Below are positions 61,108-64,000 of a stretch of DNA of 64,000 nt, piece by piece. The position numbers and the translations under genes are program-made. Position 1 is the stretch's first letter. Each line of letters opens with the position of its first letter. Below the pieces are notes generated by a model. That model did not search any database and was not told where the DNA came from. It saw only the letters and a list, made by a program, of their open reading frames with translations. The stretch comes from Coleophoma eucalyptorum (lineage: Eukaryota; Ascomycota; Leotiomycetes; Helotiales; Dermateaceae), in NCBI GenBank assembly GCA_026120035.1, contig JALRME010000007.1, positions 186,001 to 250,000 of the forward strand, written 5' to 3'.

Positions 61108-64000
61108 TCAATCGTCCAGTCTAAACATCTTCCTCAATGCACCGAATTTCTTCTTCTTCCGAGGCGTCTCAAGAGTATCCAACCCAGTATCAACACCACT
61201 AAGTCCGGGTGCTGTAAAGCGCCGCGACATCGCTGGTCGGGTACCATCACCGTTGACCGTGCCATCTGAAGTAAATGGCCTGTCCTTTTCGGGGTCACCC
61301 AATTGCGGCGGCTCGGGAAGCGGCCAAGCTTGCTGACTGTTCTCTCGTGATATTGTGTTTCGCTTCTGCAATTTCGGCGACAATGGTCTTGTGGATGACG
61401 TGGCAGAATCAGGTGTTGATGCATAGAGAGCAGCAAGATCCGACTTGCTTCGTTCTAAAGGCGTATCTCGACGAGCAGGGCTCTCAGCATCTGATTTGCG
61501 AACCTTCGCGTTAGGATCAGGCTTTTTGCGTTTGAGTATATTCATGAAAGAGCCACGGCGCGAATGGTTTGGCCGAGCTGGTGTTGAACTGGATATTGGG
61601 ACAGAGATAGTCCCTCGTCCGGAACCCGAGCGGCGGATTGCTCCCGATCCAAGAGCACTGCCAATGGTAGCGTCGCCATTCGTCACCTTGGGCGTCTTTG
61701 CGGGTATGGATTGTGCAAACCTAGGGGACTTCTCATCGTCGCTGTCTGGAAGATCAGACGAGTCACCATCATCCACACCTTTTCTGGCCGGAATTGGCCG
61801 GACTGGTGTGGCTCTCGGTGCTGGGGCACTTGATCTCATTGTCCCTCGACCGAAACCACCCTGGACTCGAGTCTTTGGCAACTCAGCATCATCCGAGTCG
61901 GAGTCAGCAAATCGGCTCCTAAAGGCTGGACGACCGGTATCCTCCTCCGAGTCCGAATCAGCAAATCGACTTCGTCGTGGTGCTGGCTTCGGTGCGGGAG
62001 CAGCTTTAGAGCTTCGACCAAAGCTCAATAAACTGTTACCAGAAGGTGACCTTCCACGAGGTCCACGAAGCGAAGGTGTCCCAGAATCATAAGAATTGCG
62101 CTTGTCCTTTGTGGAGTTACGCAAACTAACTGGAGGTCCATTTGATGTGTTCTGATTGTTGAATGGCCGGCGCGCCACAGATCCTGATGGTGACAGGGAA
62201 CGCAGACTAAACCGCGATGATCGCGTGGGTGATTTTTCATCCACAGAATTACGCATAGAACCCCTGAATTTGGATTCTGGCTTAGCCCGCGTCCGTTTGA
62301 AGCTACTGTCGCTTTCTTGAGAGCTTGTTCGCCGCAGAATTGGCGGCGCTTGAGCTGCAGTTGTACCAGCTGACATATTTCTAAGATGCTGGTTGACAGC
62401 TGCCGAATTGGCAGCAATGTCACCTGCTGGCAAGGATTTTGGTCTGTACTTCTTTTGCAGTGATCCCCTCGGTTGAGCTGGAGCTTCGCGCATTGAGCTC
62501 TTCATGCCCCCAGCCGCTGGTGCGGCAGCTCTCATGGACTTTCGCATGTGAGGTTCGGAATTCCCATTCACTGGCTCCGTGCGCATCGAGGTTCGTATAG
62601 GTTTCGTTTGAGCTGGCACAAAATTGGGATTGTCAGGGCTCATTCGTGTTCCGGGCATAATCATGTAAGTTCGCTCCGAATTAATGGCAGGCTGTTGCAA
62701 TTGTTTCGTGTCAGGAGTCTGGACTTGCACCTTCTTCTTTACTTTCTTCGGTTTTGGTGCTGGCATCTCTTCTTCACCAGATGCATCAGCTGCAGCGTCT
62801 TCTCTGGCTTCTTGTTCCAGCTGTCGCTTCTTGTCTGCTGTCAATCCACTCCAATATTGCTGTGCCTTATCCCAACCATCTCCAATACCAGGTGCACTGT
62901 CGCGCTTGATTTTCTCGTAGACTTTTTCTTTCGCAAGCTGGGTTATGGGACTTTCTGGGGGATGCGAAGTTGTAACAGTGGTTGCAGGTGCCTTGGGTAT
63001 TGGACTTTCAACTACAGCGTCTAAAGACATAAATCCATCGCCATCGAGGTCCGACAAATCCTCAGCAGCGTCACTATAGATACCACTAGATTCAGAATCC
63101 TCAGTCTCTTCCAAAATTGGTCCATTGTGGTATTGAGTAGCCGCGATCTCGCCAACAGAAGGCACGCCAGTCGGTTGGACTTCTTCGGGTACCGGCTCCG
63201 CAATACCAACCGCGGCCGGTGTAAGGTCGGTTGGAACGCGCTCTGCTGCTATCATAGGGCTTGGTGGTTGACTACCCGTATCTGAGACTTCTCCCCAAGC
63301 ACCAGGCATAGAGAACCACTGCTGCTTTGGCTCATCTTCTGCCTTGGGTGTCGCAGGCAGGACAGCAATAGAAGGAACATGACCATTTGAGTGGGTGGTC
63401 GGTAGCGACTCGGCTTCAGTAGGAGTTTCTGGTACTTCTGAAGTTTCTGGCTGAGTAGTATCAACAGCTTTCTCAAGCGTTTCCTCAGCTTCCGATTCTA
63501 CGCCTTCCGCTTCTACAAAGTCTTCCATGCTGTGAGAACTACTAGAGTCAGAATTGTAACCGGAACCTTCGACAGAAGTAACTTCCGGGGGCAATGGCTC
63601 GCGTGATTTGGAGATGTTTGCAGCATTCCTTGCAGTGGAGTCCTGCGAGATCAATGCACCCATTGCATGATCATTCGATTGCCCGAGAGGATATTCAATA
63701 GGCTCGCCGGTGGGACTCGTGAAAATCGGCGAAGTAGGCTTCACTGGCGTGACGGTATTCTCTGCTGGTTTCACCAGAGGTCTCTCTTCGATATCGCCTA
63801 CATCACGATGCTTCTTTTCTCTGATGCTACCAAACGACGGTAGAGCTGGACGAGGCTTCATAATCTCGTCATCATCCTCCATCGCCGGAATATCCTTCCT
63901 CTTGCCCCGGCCACCCATGCTAAACCATCGACTTTTGCCGAGTTGCGGACTTTGTACCACAGGTGAGTCCGTAGTAACACTTGGTGCGGCATGTCCGACG
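61108..64000 (-). CDS. Large low-complexity protein, partial (N-terminus outside window)
   Basis: One uninterrupted frame of over 960 codons ends at 61108 and stays open through the right edge, so the start lies beyond 64000. The visible part is rich in Ser, Pro, Arg, Glu and Ala, with alternating acidic and basic segments and a repeated SRFADSDSE/DD motif (two copies, around 61.9-62.0 kb). A short conserved-looking helix (QQYWSGLTADKKRQLEQEA) lies near 62840. The C-terminus is basic, ending KKKKFGALRKMFRLDD, possibly an amphipathic membrane-binding tail. I recognise it only as a conserved ascomycete protein of eisosome-associated or cortical character, and even that is a guess. No catalytic domain. 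The antisense frames at 61.4-62.1 and 62.5-63.0 kb are shadows. Confidence 0.8.
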   Translation of the reverse strand, partial: VGHAAPSVTTDSPVVQSPQLGKSRWFSMGGRGKRKDIPAMEDDDEIMKPRPALPSFGSIREKKHRDVGDIEERPLVKPAENTVTPVKPTSPIFTSPTGEPIEYPLGQSNDHAMGALISQDSTARNAANISKSREPLPPEVTSVEGSGYNSDSSSSHSMEDFVEAEGVESEAEETLEKAVDTTQPETSEVPETPTEAESLPTTHSNGHVPSIAVLPATPKAEDEPKQQWFSMPGAWGEVSDTGSQPPSPMIAAERVPTDLTPAAVGIAEPVPEEVQPTGVPSVGEIAATQYHNGPILEETEDSESSGIYSDAAEDLSDLDGDGFMSLDAVVESPIPKAPATTVTTSHPPESPITQLAKEKVYEKIKRDSAPGIGDGWDKAQQYWSGLTADKKRQLEQEAREDAAADASGEEEMPAPKPKKVKKKVQVQTPDTKQLQQPAINSERTYMIMPGTRMSPDNPNFVPAQTKPIRTSMRTEPVNGNSEPHMRKSMRAAAPAAGGMKSSMREAPAQPRGSLQKKYRPKSLPAGDIAANSAAVNQHLRNMSAGTTAAQAPPILRRTSSQESDSSFKRTRAKPESKFRGSMRNSVDEKSPTRSSRFSLRSLSPSGSVARRPFNNQNTSNGPPVSLRNSTKDKRNSYDSGTPSLRGPRGRSPSGNSLLSFGRSSKAAPAPKPAPRRSRFADSDSEEDTGRPAFRSRFADSDSDDAELPKTRVQGGFGRGTMRSSAPAPRATPVRPIPARKGVDDGDSSDLPDSDDEKSPRFAQSIPAKTPKVTNGDATIGSALGSGAIRRSGSGRGTISVPISSSTPARPNHSRRGSFMNILKRKKPDPNAKVRKSDAESPARRDTPLERSKSDLAALYASTPDSATSSTRPLSPKLQKRNTISRENSQQAWPLPEPPQLGDPEKDRPFTSDGTVNGDGTRPAMSRRFTAPGLSGVDTGLDTLETPRKKKKFGALRKMFRLDD

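Noticed and set aside
61445..63024. Plus-strand frames of 215 and 158 codons
   Set aside because: Antisense shadows of the large minus-strand protein.
1..64000. CRISPR arrays, bacterial operons, prophage
   Set aside because: The sequence is eukaryotic with spliced genes; no regularly spaced repeats were seen.
1..64000. Intact transposon or rRNA genes
   Set aside because: I found no transposase, reverse transcriptase or rRNA-like sequence that I could support by reading.

Overview
The window is nuclear DNA from a filamentous ascomycete (Pezizomycotina). It encodes HEX1, the Woronin-body protein found only in that group, plus a HET-domain protein, a Zn2Cys6 regulator, an NRPS-like reductase and a LaeA-like methyltransferase. 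Genes are split by GT-AG introns of mostly 47-90 nt. Leotiomycetes/Helotiales is my best guess, but nothing in the sequence fixes the order. I rebuilt exon structures by hand from splice signals, reading frame and family motifs. Where one boundary is uncertain, the entry says so.

Layout. 0.75-11.2 kb: a metabolic group with a cyclase-family hydrolase (+), an aldo-keto reductase (-), a divergent Zn2Cys6 transcription factor (+), and an adenylation-carrier-reductase enzyme fused to a complete gluconokinase domain (+). 12.8-24.3 kb: an immunity-like island. It holds a giant protein with a lipase-like domain, a NACHT-like domain, ankyrin repeats and a ZZ finger, whose enzyme motifs are all degenerate. 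A protein of unknown family converges on it, and a divergent ankyrin-subtilisin protease follows. 24.9-26.7 kb: a LaeA-like methyltransferase. 28.5-30.0 kb: a rhodopsin-like fungal membrane protein (-) in AT-rich DNA. 30.5-34.8 kb: a HET-domain protein with a ZZ finger. 35.0-36.4 kb: a monocarboxylate-type MFS transporter (-). 36.4-40.9 kb has no supported gene.

40.9-50.3 kb holds a secreted intradiol dioxygenase, a short-chain dehydrogenase, hex1 with an unusual AUG-less upstream open frame, and a bleomycin-hydrolase-type cysteine protease. 50.3-57.0 kb is gene-poor, with an AT-rich block. 57.0-59.8 kb carries a DUF8035-type charged protein. 61.1-64.0 kb carries the C-terminal part of a large low-complexity protein (-) that runs off the window end.

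How they may work together (inference). The first four genes could form a small specialised-metabolism cluster with its own regulator. The 12.8-34.8 kb stretch combines NLR-like architecture, an S8 protease, HET and two ZZ fingers. Those parts are used in fungal non-self recognition and regulated cell death, so this stretch is the best candidate for an undescribed system. hex1, the protease, the DUF8035 protein and the last gene look like ordinary conserved chromosome.
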